Notes: generated by a model not told the origin, from the letters alone. Positions 12,102-26,725 are shown, numbered from the stretch's first letter. The stretch is 64,000 nucleotides of DNA from Trematomus loennbergii (GCA_012861695.1 JAAOOA010000101.1:536501-600500), one strand, 5' to 3'. Numbers and translations: made by a program.

Positions 12102-12874
12102 AGGAGACATGTCATGCTTTTCTGGTTATTACCCGTCCCCTTGTGTGTTATGAAGGTTTTTCTGCATGTAAGCGGTCTGCAGAGTCACAAACCCTCAAAG
12201 TACACCCTGTAGCGAGTAAAACTCTAACACAGAAAGACCTGTCTATGCTGCCCCAGAACGCCTCGTTGGACATTTCTCTTTTTCCATTGTTTGCTTCCTG
12301 GGTTCTGTGACGTGTGAACACCCAAATCAACAACAAATGACCAATCCGTGGAGCACCTCACACACCAGGATCCCTTGGCTAACTAACAGGGAGTCCCATT
12401 GACTTGCATAGAGCTCCCTGAACGCTGGTAATAGACGAGTTGGGATCATGGAGAAATGCTCTCCGCAGACCCATTCTCACAGCGTTATAAACCTTTTTCT
12501 TACTCAATATCAAGCCACACTTATTGTTTTTACTTCGGCTGTGAGTGTTTGTGTGTGCTCAGGATGAGTTTAGCTTGTTCTCGCTGTATCGCCGACCCGG
12601 AAACCTGTCCGCTCCTCGCAACAGCTCGCAGCAGCGGCGAGCAGCAACGAGCCTCGCAACGTCACGACCAATCAGAGCACACTGGGCTCACAGGGAGGAG
12701 GGGGGGGGGCAGGAGCTCCAACAAGCCGTTTAGGACAGAGAGTGAATACACATACTATACAGAGATGCTGTATGAGAACCAATGTGAGTTTGGAAAATTG
12801 CACAATTTACATGTATTCTAGTAGACCTCAACAATGGAAATATGATCAGTAGAAATGGCCATGACATGGGACCT
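12102..12874 (+). mobile_element. TTAA MITE family 2, complete copy
   Basis: 773 bp; TTAA at 12098-12101 and 12875-12878; ends AGGAGACATGTCATGCTTTT and GGCCATGACATGGGACCT. It is inserted within a hAT-like fragment (GTGATGGGCAG...TTACTCAAGT at 12061-12095). Inverted relative to the copy at 10.5 kb. Confidence 0.85.
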
Positions 12875-13097
12875 TTAAGGTCAGTTTTGAGGTAATTTTC
12901 TGAGGCTTATATTGTACGTTTACCTCCCAACACTTTTTGGAAAACTTTAGTTTATTCTAAGATTCAGATTTAGATCGGTGATACAAATATGATTAAAGAA
13001 AAGGGAGATAAGGAAAGGAAAGGATGTAAGGGAAAGGAAAGTCAAATTAAAGGAATGGTAAGGACAGAAGGAAAATAAAGGAAATGGTCGTCAAAGT

Positions 13098-13762
13098 ATA
13101 AATCCCCATGTTCCTTCCAGAGGGAGTTTCTCTAATAATATAGTGATATATAATGCTTACGCTTCTATTGGCTAGCGCTCCAACACATTGTACGTGATAG
13201 TCTAAGGGGCGGGACATCTCTAAGCTGTTGACCAATCACAACAGAGCCGACAAGCTAACCATCAGAGCAGACTGGGCTCTGGTTTCAGACAGAGGGTGAA
13301 AAGAGGTGCTGCAGCACAGGCAGTATGAGAAAGATAAAGAGCTGTTTGAACATTAAAGCATGGAGACATGTCCCAGTAGAGACACTACATACTGATATAC
13401 ACCTGAACATCAGCAGGAGAGGACTCTTTAAAGTAGAGACACTACATACTGATATACACCTGAACATCAGCAGGAGAGGACTCTTTAAAGTAGAGACACT
13501 ACATACTGATATACACCTGAACATCAGCAGGAGAGGACTCTTTAAAGTAGAGACACTACATACTGATATACACCTGAACATCAGCAGGAGAGGACTCTTT
13601 AAAGTAGAGACACTACACACTGATATACACCTGAACATCAGCAGGAGAGGACTCTTTAAAGTAGAGACACTACATACTGATATACACCTGAACATCAGCA
13701 GGAGAGGACTCTTTAAAGTAGAGGAACAAAATACATCCTGAAAATTAGCACAATAGAGCCCC
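13098..13762 (-). mobile_element. TTAA MITE family 1, inverted copy with 57-bp array
   Basis: The right end (its 5' terminus) is flanked by TTAA at 13763-13766; read on the minus strand it starts GGGGCTCTATTGTGCTAATT. The left terminus is missing or diverged. The body (13170-13374) matches the element at 1357-1600 in reverse. Confidence 0.75.
13375..13715 (-). repeat. 57-bp minisatellite, six copies, inverted
   Basis: Exact 57-bp periodicity; the same unit as at 149-1356 but on the other strand (AGAGACACTACATACTGATA, ACATCAGCAGGAGAGGACTC). The unit next to the element's end is the diverged MITE terminus itself, revealing the origin of the repeat. Confidence 0.95.
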
Positions 13763-14382
13763 TTAAAAAGAGGGTCTTTGCTTTCTGGGAACAGCAACAC
13801 TTTAATGAAACAATTCCCTCTTGTATTCACTTTTTTAAGAGCTTAAAGGATTTAGTGCGTGCGAATCAGGAGGAAAACAAAACACAGCAGAATCTATTTG
13901 TTCTTTCTTGAGTGACACTCTGGTTTAACGACAGCTTGATGGGATATATGAATGTTTTATTTTTCCTCTTTATCTGTCTGCCGCAATCCTCAATCTCTAT
14001 TTCTCTTTTCACCGTCGCCCACCCTCTCTTATCTCCTGGTCTCCCTTTATTCTCCGAGATAGGAGTGACTCTCCTCGTGGCCATCTGCTGCCCAGAGAAT
14101 CCCCTCCCGCCTCATGACCCTCCTTTTGTTTATAAATGTCACCCCTGGGACGACAATGACACCTTGATCCATCTCTCTCTCTCTGCTCATCACTCTCTCC
14201 CATCACCTCAAACTCTCATCTTCCTTTGTTCAGTCAGATGTTATCATTTTTTAACTCTAACATCTCCTCGCCTGAATTCATCTCTGCACGCGTTGCTTCC
14301 TCTCGTTTCACCTCATATCTTTTTATTTCTTTTCTCATCTTCCTCTTTCTCCCAGGAGACAGATTGTAGGAATGAGGTCACG

Positions 14383-14543
<161 letters not shown>

Positions 14544-14639
14544 CCATATGGATATGAATGTGAGCAGACTGTTGATGTTTTAGTGATATAGGTGTTGTTG
14601 TTGCTGATGTCATTACAATCCCCTGCAGAAATGACAAGA

Positions 14640-15340
14640 GACAAATTAAAACACCCTGGGGGCGTGTGTGTGTCAGTGTGTGTTTTTATGTAGACTCAAA
14701 CGTTGGCCTTGTGAGTTAATTAGAGCCTGATAAAGTGTGCGCGGTTGCAACTGTAGAGTCTGTTTGGGCGTCTGTGTTTCCCTGGATTTCACGGTTTGTT
14801 GTTTTTTTTTTGTATGGAGTAAATAAATAATAAATTTCTGGCCTGAATTTGACCTCTTTTTGAAACGAGGGGAGTTAGAAAAGACCTAGTGTTGCATTAA
14901 AGAGACAAACCAATACATACAAAACCAAAGGAAAGAAGTGAACTCCCAATTACTGAAATCACCAAGTAGAGCGTAATATCATGTTAGTGGAATCTGAAGC
15001 TAAAGATTTTGTTTAAAATCACTTTCAGTCTTCCGTCATTTTTGGATATATTTGCAAATAAAGTGCCATATTTTGTCCTTTTGTTGGTTTAAATGTTGAC
15101 TAAGAATCATGAAAATATCACAGAACATTTGACGCTCTGCTAGGATGGAAGGTGTTTCAATAAATGATGCATGAGTTCAATGGATTTAGGTAATAACTTA
15201 TAAAGACACAACATGTAGCTAGTTAGTTACATTAACATCCACTTTTCTACCATCTTTTTTACAGTTTTTTTACTGACTTTTTCAATTAAGTATTCTTGTT
15301 GCACCCCTCTGTGTTTTCCAACTTGCAACAAATTGCACTT
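14640..15340. other. No gene seen
   Basis: AT-rich, no recognisable feature. Confidence 0.5.
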
Positions 15341-15347
15341 ATCTTAA

Positions 15348-15963
15348 AGTGGACCTATCATGCTATATTATAATAATATAGTGTAGGACCATACCTATAT
15401 AAGGCATATTTATACTTTTTTTTTTTTAAATACCAAACAGATCATGCATTTTAGCCATGCCTCATTTCGCTCAATTTGCACTTTTTTACCCCTGTTTTTG
15501 CAAGGGCTGATTCGGTGAGAACAGCACCACCTACAGGCCTGGCATATGTACTACAGCGTCTCCAGCGCTTTCGAACGGCAATGGCCGTGGCTGTCTCCTC
15601 CTGATTGGTGGAGTTGGCCCAATAGCCGTAGCGCCACCGTCCTGACGTCAGGACAGTGTTCAAATCTGGATCAGTTTTTATCAGATCCGTTGCAGCCCCT
15701 TTTTTAAAGATTTGGGTATGGAGGAGAATAGAGAGGGTTGTGTTTTCTGACACTTGGTGAGTTCCCTGGAACACCGGGACACATATTCATGTAGAAAAGA
15801 CGTACAAAAGTGCATCTTTCTGAAGGATTCGTTAACATTTGCAATACATTTGGATAGAAACCTGAGAAAAATAAAGAGCTTTTTGAACATTAAAGCATGT
15901 AAACATGTCACGGTAGAGACACAGAATACAAAAATGAACCTAAAATGGGCATAGCATGTCCTC
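15348..15963 (-). mobile_element. Chimeric TTAA MITE (family 3 joined to family 1)
   Basis: TTAA at 15344-15347 and 15964-15967. From 15348 to about 15815 it matches family 3; from about 15860 to 15963 it carries the family 1 end (AAAGAGCTTTTTGAACATTA, GTAGAGACAC). It is 616 bp where family 3 is about 480. Confidence 0.75.
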
Positions 15964-16514
15964 TTTAAGGATGTAATTTAAGGAACAGGCTTTATAGTGC
16001 GTGAACAGAAAACTGCATGAAAAACTGGAGCCGTTCAAGAGAATGATGAATGAAAGATGAAAGTGTGTCTCAGCTTTATTGAACGGTTTGTAATCTGTCA
16101 TGGATGTCAGAGTTTTTTGAAAGCTTTAAGAAACAATGAAATACAGAGGATGTTCTTTTGATTTGAAACGGAGCATCAGAGCGCTGCCTCGGGCGACCGG
16201 CCTCATCCTGAAACACTGTCTCGTTATTTATCAGCATCTTAAAGGCCAGCAGGGTTCTTTCCTTCAGCGGTACACAAAGCGAAATATAGAGATTACTCAT
16301 TATACCACACTCTGTCTCTCTGTGTTAGTCTCTGATTCTCTGCCCCTGCCACGAGGCTCTCATTGGTTCATTCATCATGCAGCAGGGATGAAGGGAGCGC
16401 TTCATTTCCACTCCTCAGAGGAAAACATACATCACGCAGTTGGAGCTTCTTCAAGTTGTTCATCAGGCATCTTGTTTGAAGATCAGAACGTTATACTGTC
16501 ACTGGAGATTGTAA

Positions 16515-16706
<192 letters not shown>

Positions 16707-16844
16707 GCCTGCATCTACCTGTCGCTGTGTGTAGTCTTTGTTTTGGATGCAGCCGCAAAATTGAGTGGGAACCAAAAACCCTCAATCAGCTGATAGGAGA
16801 GAGGCTGACTGCGGTGTGACAGAAAGCCACTCTGCTGATTGGGT

Positions 16845-16846
<2 letters not shown>

Positions 16847-16891
<45 letters not shown>
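16847..16891 (+). repeat. (CA)n microsatellite
   Basis: About 22 CA units. Confidence 0.95.
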
Positions 16892-16896
<5 letters not shown>

Positions 16897-17019
16897 GAGT
16901 TATTGAGATTATGTCGGTTTTTATCAAGGCTTGTTTCCCTCTGTGATCACTGGGTAATTACATGGTTTGTTGCTTCGTCAATCAACATGCAGACTCCAAT
17001 ATGTGTGTGATATTGACCA

Positions 17020-17243
<224 letters not shown>

Positions 17244-17279
17244 TGGTTCTCTCTCTTAACTTGACTAAGATTTAACTAC

Positions 17280-19630
17280 ACCTGGGTCTCGTTTGAAGTC
17301 TTGTGCCGTTACTCAAAACTTAGGTTTTTTTTTTCTGGTAATAAAAAGAAGGATGTTATTTTTTATCATCTCACATTTAAGTAGTTTGGAAATTCATTAC
17401 TGATATTTTGTTTTATAAAATGTCCTCAAATATCATCAAGTGTTCTAGAGGCTAAATGATATAATGATAGATACTCTTAAGATATTAAGTTTAACCTTTG
17501 TAAAGAAATACAAATGCAAACAGTGACATTTGTGAAGCTAGCACAAGATGATTTTTTGATGATTGAATAATCGCTAAATCAATAAGTTATTATGGCTCTA
17601 CAAAAAAACTTGTGTTTGATTGTCTACTTTGATAATACACAAATGTATAAAAGGACGTCTATGGTTGACTGTATTTTTATTGTTGAGGCAGATTTGCATA
17701 AAACAGCTCTCTCTATTACAAACCATTGCACACAAATAAAGGACACGTAATAAGATAAATGAATGATACGATGAACCTTAATATCTCTCCGTTTGCAATG
17801 ATAACAGATTGAGCGTAATAACCTGTATTTCTCAGAGGGATATCAGACCCTCCTTGTTTCACTCAAAGCTCAGTATTTCCCCAGAGCGTTATCTTTATTA
17901 CAAGGCTTCATATCCGATGATAGCTGCATGAATTAGCTCCTTTGAAGCGTACCTTTTGTCCTCTTTGAATATGCGCAGATCTGCAGAGCGGCTCATGGAA
18001 AAAGCTCATGCAAAAGAAGAAGGAGGGTTTGCTCTCCGGTCATCTGCTGTCTGTATAATTCATCTGCAAAAACATCTCCACCTCCAAACACATGAAATAT
18101 GAATGAGACCGGCATGACCTTGAAGGAAAACACAACAGTGTAGTTTGTACTGTAGGTGCTCATATAGTTACATTTGTCAGTAGTTTTTAACCTTTTTAAG
18201 GGCCTTTCACTTTATAGTGGAGTGTTGTAAGACTTGACACAGCTTCCATTATTTTAAATAACGCATGCAGCTTCTGTAAAATACTCAAAATGTAAATAAA
18301 AACCAGGATTACAGCGGATATGGAGAGACCACAGGGTCAAGTTGCTGATGTTCATATTTAAGTTGAAACATGGCCTTATTCTGTTTGCATATGTGCTTTG
18401 CAAATGCTTATTTATTTTTGTGTTTGACTTTGTTTTTGATCATTTCTTTCACATCCATGTTCACTTGACAGCATTCTTCTTCTCCACTGTCTTTTATTGG
18501 GGCATTACTGTAAATATTAATTGGTTATTTGCCAGCTATTTTATTATTCCAAACTATTAAGTAAACCAGTTGCAGTTATTCATCTGATAAGAAACTCCAA
18601 ATCGTCTGATACCTACTTCTTAAATGTGATTTTTTCTTTCCTCCTCTGTGACAGTTAACTAAATATCTTGTAGAGTTTTGGACAATGCAAGACATCATCA
18701 TCTTTTGGTAACACTGATCAACATTTCCCACCACTTTTTCTAACGTTTGATAGACCCAATAAGTAATCGATTCAACAGGAAAATAATTGACAGATTGTTG
18801 GACATTTCAAATATTCATTAGCCACAGCTCTTTTCGTGTATTTAACCACTTCAAGACATGAAGTTGAACTTGGACTTTTTGTTCCCAGTAACACACACCT
18901 AACAAAGCCATCCTTTTTTAATTCAAATCATTTTCTATTAGCTTGTACTTGTAGTCACAGCCATCCTGTCGTCTATGATCAACACCCAGCCTCGCTAACC
19001 CACACAGAACCATCTGTAGCTTGTTTTCATGTCGCAGCCTCATGCACATAGGGAAAGGAAGAGTTACATGTACTGATTTCAATATTTAAGTTCCAATGTA
19101 ACCAAATGAATATGTTAATATACCCCACAGCCATATGTTGTTTACATGTTTTGTAGTACTGTGTTGCCAGGGACATTCAGGTAACTGAAATGTGATCCAG
19201 TCACTTCTGGAAGAACCACTTTTAAAATATGCAAAAACCCTGCACAGTGGTTTATGATAAGATGCTATCTTACAAGGAAAGTGATCTATCTGGGAAATAA
19301 TAGCAAGTAAGGGATAATGTGCAGCGAGGCGGTCGTTATCCTGCTTATTTCAAGGGCTACATACTAAATAAACCATGGACTTAACTCACAATATTGATTT
19401 AAAAATGATCGTATTGCTTCCGATAAGAAAAAATAGTGCAGAGACCGCAACGTAACTTAAACTAACGGCAGCACTGATTGAGGTTTCTGCACATTTTATT
19501 TTCCATGAACCAGTCTTTAAACACTGCCAGAGCCCATAGCGTGTTCCTGTTAGTGTTTACTTCCTGTCTGTCTTCTTCTGCTGATTTCTCTGACGTCCAG
19601 CCCTCTATTTGTCAACCTCTGTCTTTCTCT
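17280..19630. other. No gene seen
   Basis: 2.3 kb of AT-rich intronic-type sequence without recognisable repeats or supported exons. Confidence 0.5.
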
Positions 19631-19639
19631 TGTGCTTTT

Positions 19640-19884
19640 TTTCTTTCGTAACTGGCGACAAATTAAACATCATGAAGAAAGTATTCCATAGTGTTACAAA
19701 GTGGTGTCACCATGCTCCAGAAGTAAACAAAGGAGTCCAATGGAGGTGTTTCAGACAGGGGGGAGTGTGTGGGAGAGAAACTCCCTCTGGAGGGATCACA
19801 GCCTTTGCAGACCATTTACATGCACACAAACCTTCATAACACACTACAGGAAAGGGAACACTCCAAAAAGCTAATAGGGCCTCT
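19640..19884 (+). mobile_element. TTAA MITE family 1, right-end fragment
   Basis: Contains CTTTGCAGACCATTTACATG and ends CTAATAGGGCCTCT before TTAA (19885-19888). The left half is absent. Confidence 0.7.
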
Positions 19885-20040
19885 TTAAACCTGTTTCCTG
19901 CTCCTTCCCAACACACAGCCATGCACAGTTACAGTGTCTGCATTTACATGTTTGCTCCGCAGCTGAAAATATCTTCTGATTCCTTCAAAGACGTAGTAAA
20001 CCGCTTCCACTGTACAACTCTATCCAACCTCCCCTGAGAT

Positions 20041-20062
20041 GTACACACACACACACACACAA

Positions 20063-20117
<55 letters not shown>

Positions 20118-20133
20118 CACACTCACACTCAGA
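20041..20133 (+). repeat. (CA)n microsatellite
   Basis: CA units with an AACCAC break, then a (CACACT) stretch. Confidence 0.95.
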
Positions 20134-20336
20134 CACACATAGTCATTTTCACTAATTACTGCACTCTTCCATACTTCCACCTTTGAAGTTTCCGGTGCTC
20201 GGTGTCTCGTGGCCCCCGCCCCCCCCCCCCCTCCCCTCCTCCTCTGAAGTGACTGGCGGTGGAGGTGTAGCTGACGGAGCCCCGGGTGGTGCCTCATTAA
20301 CCCACATTTCTCTGGCTGATGGGAAACACTAAGGAG

Positions 20337-20400
20337 GTGTGTGTGTGTGTGTGTGGGGGTGACTGTGTGTGTGTTGGGGGTGACTGTGTGTGTGCGTGTG
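20337..20400 (+). repeat. Compound (TG)n / GGGGGTGAC repeat
   Basis: TG runs separated by two GGGGGTGACTGTGTG blocks. A run of about 13 C lies at 20219-20231. Confidence 0.8.
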
Positions 20401-20539
20401 TCTAAGAGGGGAAAAATGGAAATGTTTCCTTTGAAGAAACTCTCTCCAGCAAGAAGCTGTTTTTTTTTCAGTCACTTTACAACACTTTCCCCTAATGTAT
20501 CTCCTCCAGCGCCGCATGTTTTACAGTCGTAATGAACCG

Positions 20540-21505
20540 TAATGCTGCATTCACTTAAGGGTGGAAGTTGGGGAGTAAAAATGGGAAAGACTTAAATTCC
20601 AACCTTGTACAGTAGCTCCTAAAGTGGGGGAACAACAGAAATTGCTACAGTAGTTGTTTTTTATGGCCTGATTTAACAAAGTATCTCAGATCCACATATT
20701 TATTTTGTTTTAAAACCTTTTTCTTGTATAAATTGGCTAATTTTCAATATTTCCCTATTTTTGTTGGCAATGCTGCATTAAAAGATTGCTGTGCCAATTC
20801 AGCATTGACCTCCTAAGACATTACTCGTGATGAATCTGCCTTACTTCTATACATGTTTTATATTGTAGTACAAGGTACACATTTTTACTTCTTATATTTA
20901 TAGAAACATTTATTATTATTTTTTATCTTATCATTTATTGAAAATGTTTTACTTTAACTGCTTATGATATATAATGATACATTTATTCTTTTTTATTTAA
21001 TTTTGTTATTGCACATTCTCACTTGAATTTCCTGTGTTTATATAAATAGTTTTATTCTATTTTTTTTATGTATTTATCTTTCATTTTATATCTCTTTTTT
21101 CTAATTATTTGCCTTCAAAACCTGGCGCCTACATTACCCACAATGCACGCTGACTTAACGTATTAACTCTTAATATCCAAGTTGACTTAAGTGACATCAT
21201 TTGAGGCAGTTTATCAGACTTCCACATGAGAGGCTTTATACAACTTTTTCACATTTGGTTTTATTACCACTTTGTATTACACCTGTTGCGCTACAAGCTT
21301 CTGGAGATAAATAAGAAATGAGGTCTACCTCCAGTCAACACTCCAACTCCCCATTTCCTTGTTTTTGTCGTCATCCTTTCTCTCCATATATTAATTAGCA
21401 TCCTATCTAATCCGTTTAGTAAACTAATCGATCAGGTAGCAGTTAATGTTCAGCCTCCACTGATCCTCCTCCGCTCTGACCTCTGCTCCATCATCCTCCA
21501 CCTGA
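20540..21505. other. No gene seen
   Basis: Strongly AT-rich, nothing recognised. Confidence 0.5.
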
Positions 21506-21508
21506 CAG

Positions 21509-21522
21509 TGTGTGTTGTGTGT

Positions 21523-21577
<55 letters not shown>

Positions 21578-21603
21578 TGTGGTGTGTGTGTGTGTGTGTG
21601 TGT

Positions 21604-21686
<83 letters not shown>
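21509..21686 (+). repeat. (TG)n microsatellite
   Basis: About 178 bp with several GGTG slips. Confidence 0.97.
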
Positions 21687-21687
<1 letters not shown>

Positions 21688-21699
21688 ACTGTTTCCAAT

Positions 21700-23580
21700 T
21701 GCTAATGAAATGCAACCTAAATGTTGTTTGTCCAGTTAATCGTTTAACGCAAAATATCAAACATGATGACAAATATCCATATTATCATGTTTTAAGAGCT
21801 TATAGTTACGTCTTAAAAGTGTGTACTTTGTTGGTTTGGCAAAAATAATAAAAAGGCAAACAAGTTTTTGATATAAAGTCAAGAAAAACAAGCAATTTCT
21901 TGGTGTTTTTGCTGAAAAACTAATTGTGTTTTTGCCCGAAATACAGTATTTTGATCGTATTCGTGCCAGAAATTCCCATGTTAACAAGTTCTCAGAGCTT
22001 GAAGTTATCTAAAAGCTAAATAAGTATTTGATTCACAGTATCAAATAAAGGAAAGCAATCAAATTATTGGTATTTATTCCGGATAAGATCTGAAAAATTA
22101 AGTGATTTAATTTTAAATGACTGATTACTTATTCATTGTAATAATTGTGTCCACTTATCACCAAAAATGTACCTGAAAACGACACTAACTATTCTTTAAG
22201 CCTGAAATCCAGTGCTTTGATCGTTTCTGTGCAGGGGGTCTCGTTAGCAAACAGACAGTATTGTTTCTCTGCTGGAGAAATCCTGCCCCTCTGCAGGAAT
22301 CTGTAAGGGTAATGGCCGTCAGGTCTTCTTATGTAAGACACTGCGGATAAGCATCCCAATCAATGAACCGCCGCTGAGCCCAGATCACGCTGCGAGGATT
22401 GGAGATTTATGGGATAGACTTTCAGCGGGATAAAATGAATCTGCAGGATTAATAACTGAGAGGCAGACAGACAGGTAACAGCAGACAGACAGGTAACAGC
22501 AGACAGACTGGTAACTCATGTGAAACTGCAGGATACAAACATTTAGAGATGGTTTTATATTCATCTGCATTACACTGTAAATGAGGTTTGATGATATAGA
22601 TTCTGGTGCATTCAAATATAACTTTGCCAAACGCTGACATGTACAAAAAATAGAATTCATTAATGGGAGTAACCCAAAGTAAATAGGGTAACACTTTTTA
22701 AATAATAACAGATACCATCATGAAACCTCCCCTGTTATCTACTTACTTCAAGACAATTACTTTTCGTATTAGGAACGTTTTAAAGACATTACTGTACTGT
22801 TACTCGAATTACTTGCTTAGTTATTTACTTACTGACTTATTACTTATTACTGACTCACTTACTTTCTTACTTCATCATCACTGTTCACAAGCTTAGCTTT
22901 AGAAGTCAAGGATTTTCTCAAATATGTCTAGATTTTCTCATCTTAATGTTGCTGTTTCCACAGTCGGTGAAAAAGTGGATTAAACTGCAGAAGTTGTTGG
23001 CAAAGCTTCTGTGACTAGCAAACGTTTTATAACAATCTCCCCAAAGTAAATTTTGATTCCCCAAAATAGATTGATGATTATCCCTCAAACTAGGAGCTAA
23101 ATGAGCTGATGTCATGAATGAATGATCATACAGCCAGGGAACGTGCACACTTTGCATTTGATGCTGAGGATGACTTCCTGAGCTGTTTTATCACCTGGAG
23201 CCTCTTCACCTCCCCTCACTGCTCTCCATTTATTCTCTGCTCCTTCTGTTCACTCTGCAGGGCTCTGTTGTAACAAGCTGTTGTAATAGTGGCTCTGGGG
23301 GCTAATAAAGAGACACCAGTCGGATGTATTTCACTGTTAGACTCCTTAGACCCACTTTTGTAGAAAGTGAACTATCACAGCAGCCGTCGGTGTTTGAGTC
23401 CAGACTGCATGCTGACACAGTGTGTGGACAACAGGCGGCCATTTCCTGTCTCATGCTGAATGGCAAACACAGCGGTGCACTCAAACACACACACACCCTC
23501 CAATTGATAGCCCACAAAGCTTTCCTTGGACTTGAGTAACAATATTATATACTATTGCTATCACTTTTTCTTATTTTGTG
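21700..23580. other. No gene seen; short 18-bp tandem repeat
   Basis: Single-copy AT-rich DNA. At 22465-22516 an 18-bp unit (ACAGACAGGTAACAGCAG) occurs nearly three times. Confidence 0.5.
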
Positions 23581-23584
23581 TTAA

Positions 23585-24092
23585 AGGTCACCTATTAGGC
23601 AAAAATCCACTTGTTCATGTCTCTTCTACTCACCATTGTGTCCCCTCTGTGGAAAGAGACTCTGAAAGTTACAGGAACAAAGATTCTCTCTCTTTTTGTC
23701 CTGATCCATTTATATTAAAACCTGTCTGAAAATGAGCTGATCAGATTTGGCCACTTTATGATGTCATAACGATTTTTTTGGCTTGTGTAACCATTAGCCA
23801 ATCACCAACCAAGGTAACCCCCCCCCCCACCTTATTACCTGAATCTCCTCCTAGAGCACCATTGTGTTCTTTGTAACCAAATATCTCTCAGAGGGGCGTG
23901 GGAGGGGCTCCTTATTTTCATCTAAAGTAACAGACAGAGAATCAGCACTTTTGAAACAGGGCTGAAACAGAGGGGATTATGGGTAATGCTGCAATGATCT
24001 GTTTGGTGTTTGGAGCCAAACACTTCAGAGACATGTTCTGTATATATCTGAGACCTTAATATATTGATGAAAAACAGTATAATAGGGGACCT
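23585..24092 (+). mobile_element. TTAA MITE family 5
   Basis: 508 bp; TTAA at 23581-23584 and 24093-24096; inverted ends AGGTCACCTATTAGGC and GTATAATAGGGGACCT. The only copy in the window. The ends resemble families 1 and 3, suggesting one transposase source. Confidence 0.8.
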
Positions 24093-24271
24093 TTAATTAT
24101 TTGCTTTCTCATCTTGATCAGCCTTACTTTTTTGGAATCCTGATTTAAAATGCAGTTTTTAAAGTGCATCAACAAACCCATCTCCTGTAGCAGACAGAAT
24201 CCCACCTGTTTTGGCCAATACAAAAAAACGTCCCCATGTCACACTCGTTCTTCTATTAACACTCAAACAGA

Positions 24272-24495
24272 TTATGAAGATAGGCTAAGGGGCGGGACAT
24301 CTCCAAGCAGTTGACCATCTCAAAGAGCTAACCAATCAGAGCAGACTGGGCTCTGGTTTCAGACAGAGGGTGAAAAGAGGCTGCGGCACAGGCAGTATGA
24401 GAAAAATAGAGCTTATTGAACATTAAAGCATGGAGACATGTACAGTAGAGGCATAAATACTGATATGAACCTAATATTAGCATAATATGACCTCT
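24272..24495 (-). mobile_element. TTAA MITE family 1, left-end fragment
   Basis: On the minus strand it starts after TTAA (24496-24499) with AGAGGTCATATTATGCTAAT and runs to the CCCGCCCCTTAGCC block. Unamplified: a single copy of the segment that is tandemly repeated at 0.1-1.4 kb. Confidence 0.75.
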
Positions 24496-24982
24496 TTAAA
24501 TGCATTTCTGTGACCTTTCCAGTCCTGGCGTCACTGTGAGCTCTGCAGGTCTCCAGCTGTTTCTTCCAGCTGTGCTAACGTTAGTCTGTCTTTGTGGCAC
24601 AGAGCTTCGGATAGAGACACCTGTGGAGACACAGCACACAGCGCCGGAGGGAAAACATTTCCATGCCATGTTGGTTTTCAGGGTGTTAAATATTGTTTAC
24701 TCAAACCACCGTGCTACTTGACAGAGTATATATATATATATAGTAGTGTTGAGCTCTTTGACAGACTGCACCCAAGTTGTTGTTGAAAATCTTTATTTTA
24801 ACATTTCACCGCTGGATTGTTTTGCTTTTAGGCGGTTTTCCTCACAGATACACGGAGCGATTCTGGTGACAGAGAGCAAAATGTGTTTACTCCTTTTTAA
24901 TAAATCTGTTGTGATGGAATCACAGACACAATAAATATTTATGAAGGTGAGTGATGACATTTCAGGAGATACAATTGAGGCG

Positions 24983-25058
24983 CACACACACTCACACACC
25001 ACAAACACACACACGCACACGCACGCACACACGCACGCGCACACACACGCACGCGCAC
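24983..25058 (+). repeat. Imperfect (CA)n / GCAC repeat
   Basis: CA mixed with GCACGC units. Confidence 0.85.
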
Positions 25059-25173
25059 CACAGCTGATCAGAAAGACAGAAGTGTGAGACTTCATGTCTG
25101 TAGGGAACATTGGAGGTGTCAAAACAAGAAACACATTATTATCACCTCTTCTACCGCTGCGTAGGATCTGAAA

Positions 25174-25221
25174 GACACACACACACCACACACACACACA
25201 CACACACCACACACACACACA
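25174..25221 (+). repeat. (CA)n microsatellite
   Basis: Three CA blocks separated by ACCACA slips. Confidence 0.92.
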
Positions 25222-25939
25222 GTAATAAGACAGTGTTCACAGCCTGCTCAGAAACACTTGTGAGGATGAATGAAACGAGGCGGAACGGCAGGGAATAGCT
25301 CAGTGATTTAAACGCTCCCCGGAAAGAGAGGGGAAGAATAAAATAAATAAATGGGTCACTTCAGTCAGCGCCGATAACCAATTTCTCATTCCCTCTCTGG
25401 AAAGCCTCTCAGTTTCAGTGGGATTGTCAGAGCGGGGTTATTCTGTAAGGCGGGGCTAAGAGAGGAGAAGTGGAGCCCAACACAATTCAGAGGAAGGGAG
25501 GGTTACTTTAAAAATATATTCCAATACAATTATTAGTTATCTTTAAAACACTGTAATCAGCAGCCGGATGTGTCCTCTGCTCAGAGATTTCATTGATAGG
25601 AAAGCCTGCCTTTAATTCAGCATATTCCGGGAGTAGCCTAAACACCAACACTGAAACACATGAGCACATACTACAGTGTAACCCTCCTATTGTCTTATTT
25701 TCCCCCCCTTACTTTGGTGTTCGTTGTCAAATTTGACCGGTCCTGTTTTAACTGCTATTACATTAACACAAAAACCATTAATCATCACCAAATTTAATTT
25801 GACACCCTTTCAAACTGTACATATTGTATCAGACTACTGGTATACATGAAAAACTGCTGTAAATATACAAAGAACAGACACTGAACATGTATTGTGTGTG
25901 CCAGGTGTGATCCTGTGGGGGATGGGCACATAAGAGCGG

Positions 25940-26159
<220 letters not shown>

Positions 26160-26654
26160 CAGTTAAATGTCTTCTGTGAAGGATATCATAAAGCCTTGAT
26201 GCAATCGAATGTAAAACAAAAAAGTTATGATTGATGAAAGTAGTAAATCGGTCAGACTTGACCCGAAGTCAACAGAGGGAAAAAAGCAGAAATAAAATCT
26301 GAGCTGAACATGCTCCGTTTTAGTTTAACACACACAGTTAAGCTCACACACACTATTTTATGAACGTATAGGTTCACCTGCTGAATTAAAAACAGAACAA
26401 ATGAAGCAAAGAAAGTGAAAACCATAAAGCAGATTCAGGCAGTAGAAGTAGATTCACACTAAAGTATTATCCTACAGAACAGAACAGCTGACAGAGAAGA
26501 GACAACATCTGATCCTTTACAACAAACATATGCTGTTTTTAGGTTTTTAGTAACACTGTAATCCTGCTAGTAATCCCCAATTTTTTTAAATCTACCAGTA
26601 ATATTATCTTTTTTAATGTAACTTTAAGGGAGTACAGTTGCCTTTTTTGTATCC

Positions 26655-26725
26655 CGATCATGTCAGAATCTGAATCCCTTTATTAGTCCCACAGAGGGGA
26701 AATGTACATTGTTACAGCAGAAAAG
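26655..26725 (+). repeat. Dispersed retroposon-like fragment
   Basis: CTGAATCCCTTTATTAGTCC followed by CACAGAGGGGAAAT, a frequent teleost repeat motif. Fragment only. Confidence 0.4.

Noticed and set aside
10551..12821. A frame beginning MLSADPFSQRYK in both family 2 MITEs
   Set aside because: The two copies differ by frame-shifting changes in the middle and show no sign of protein selection.
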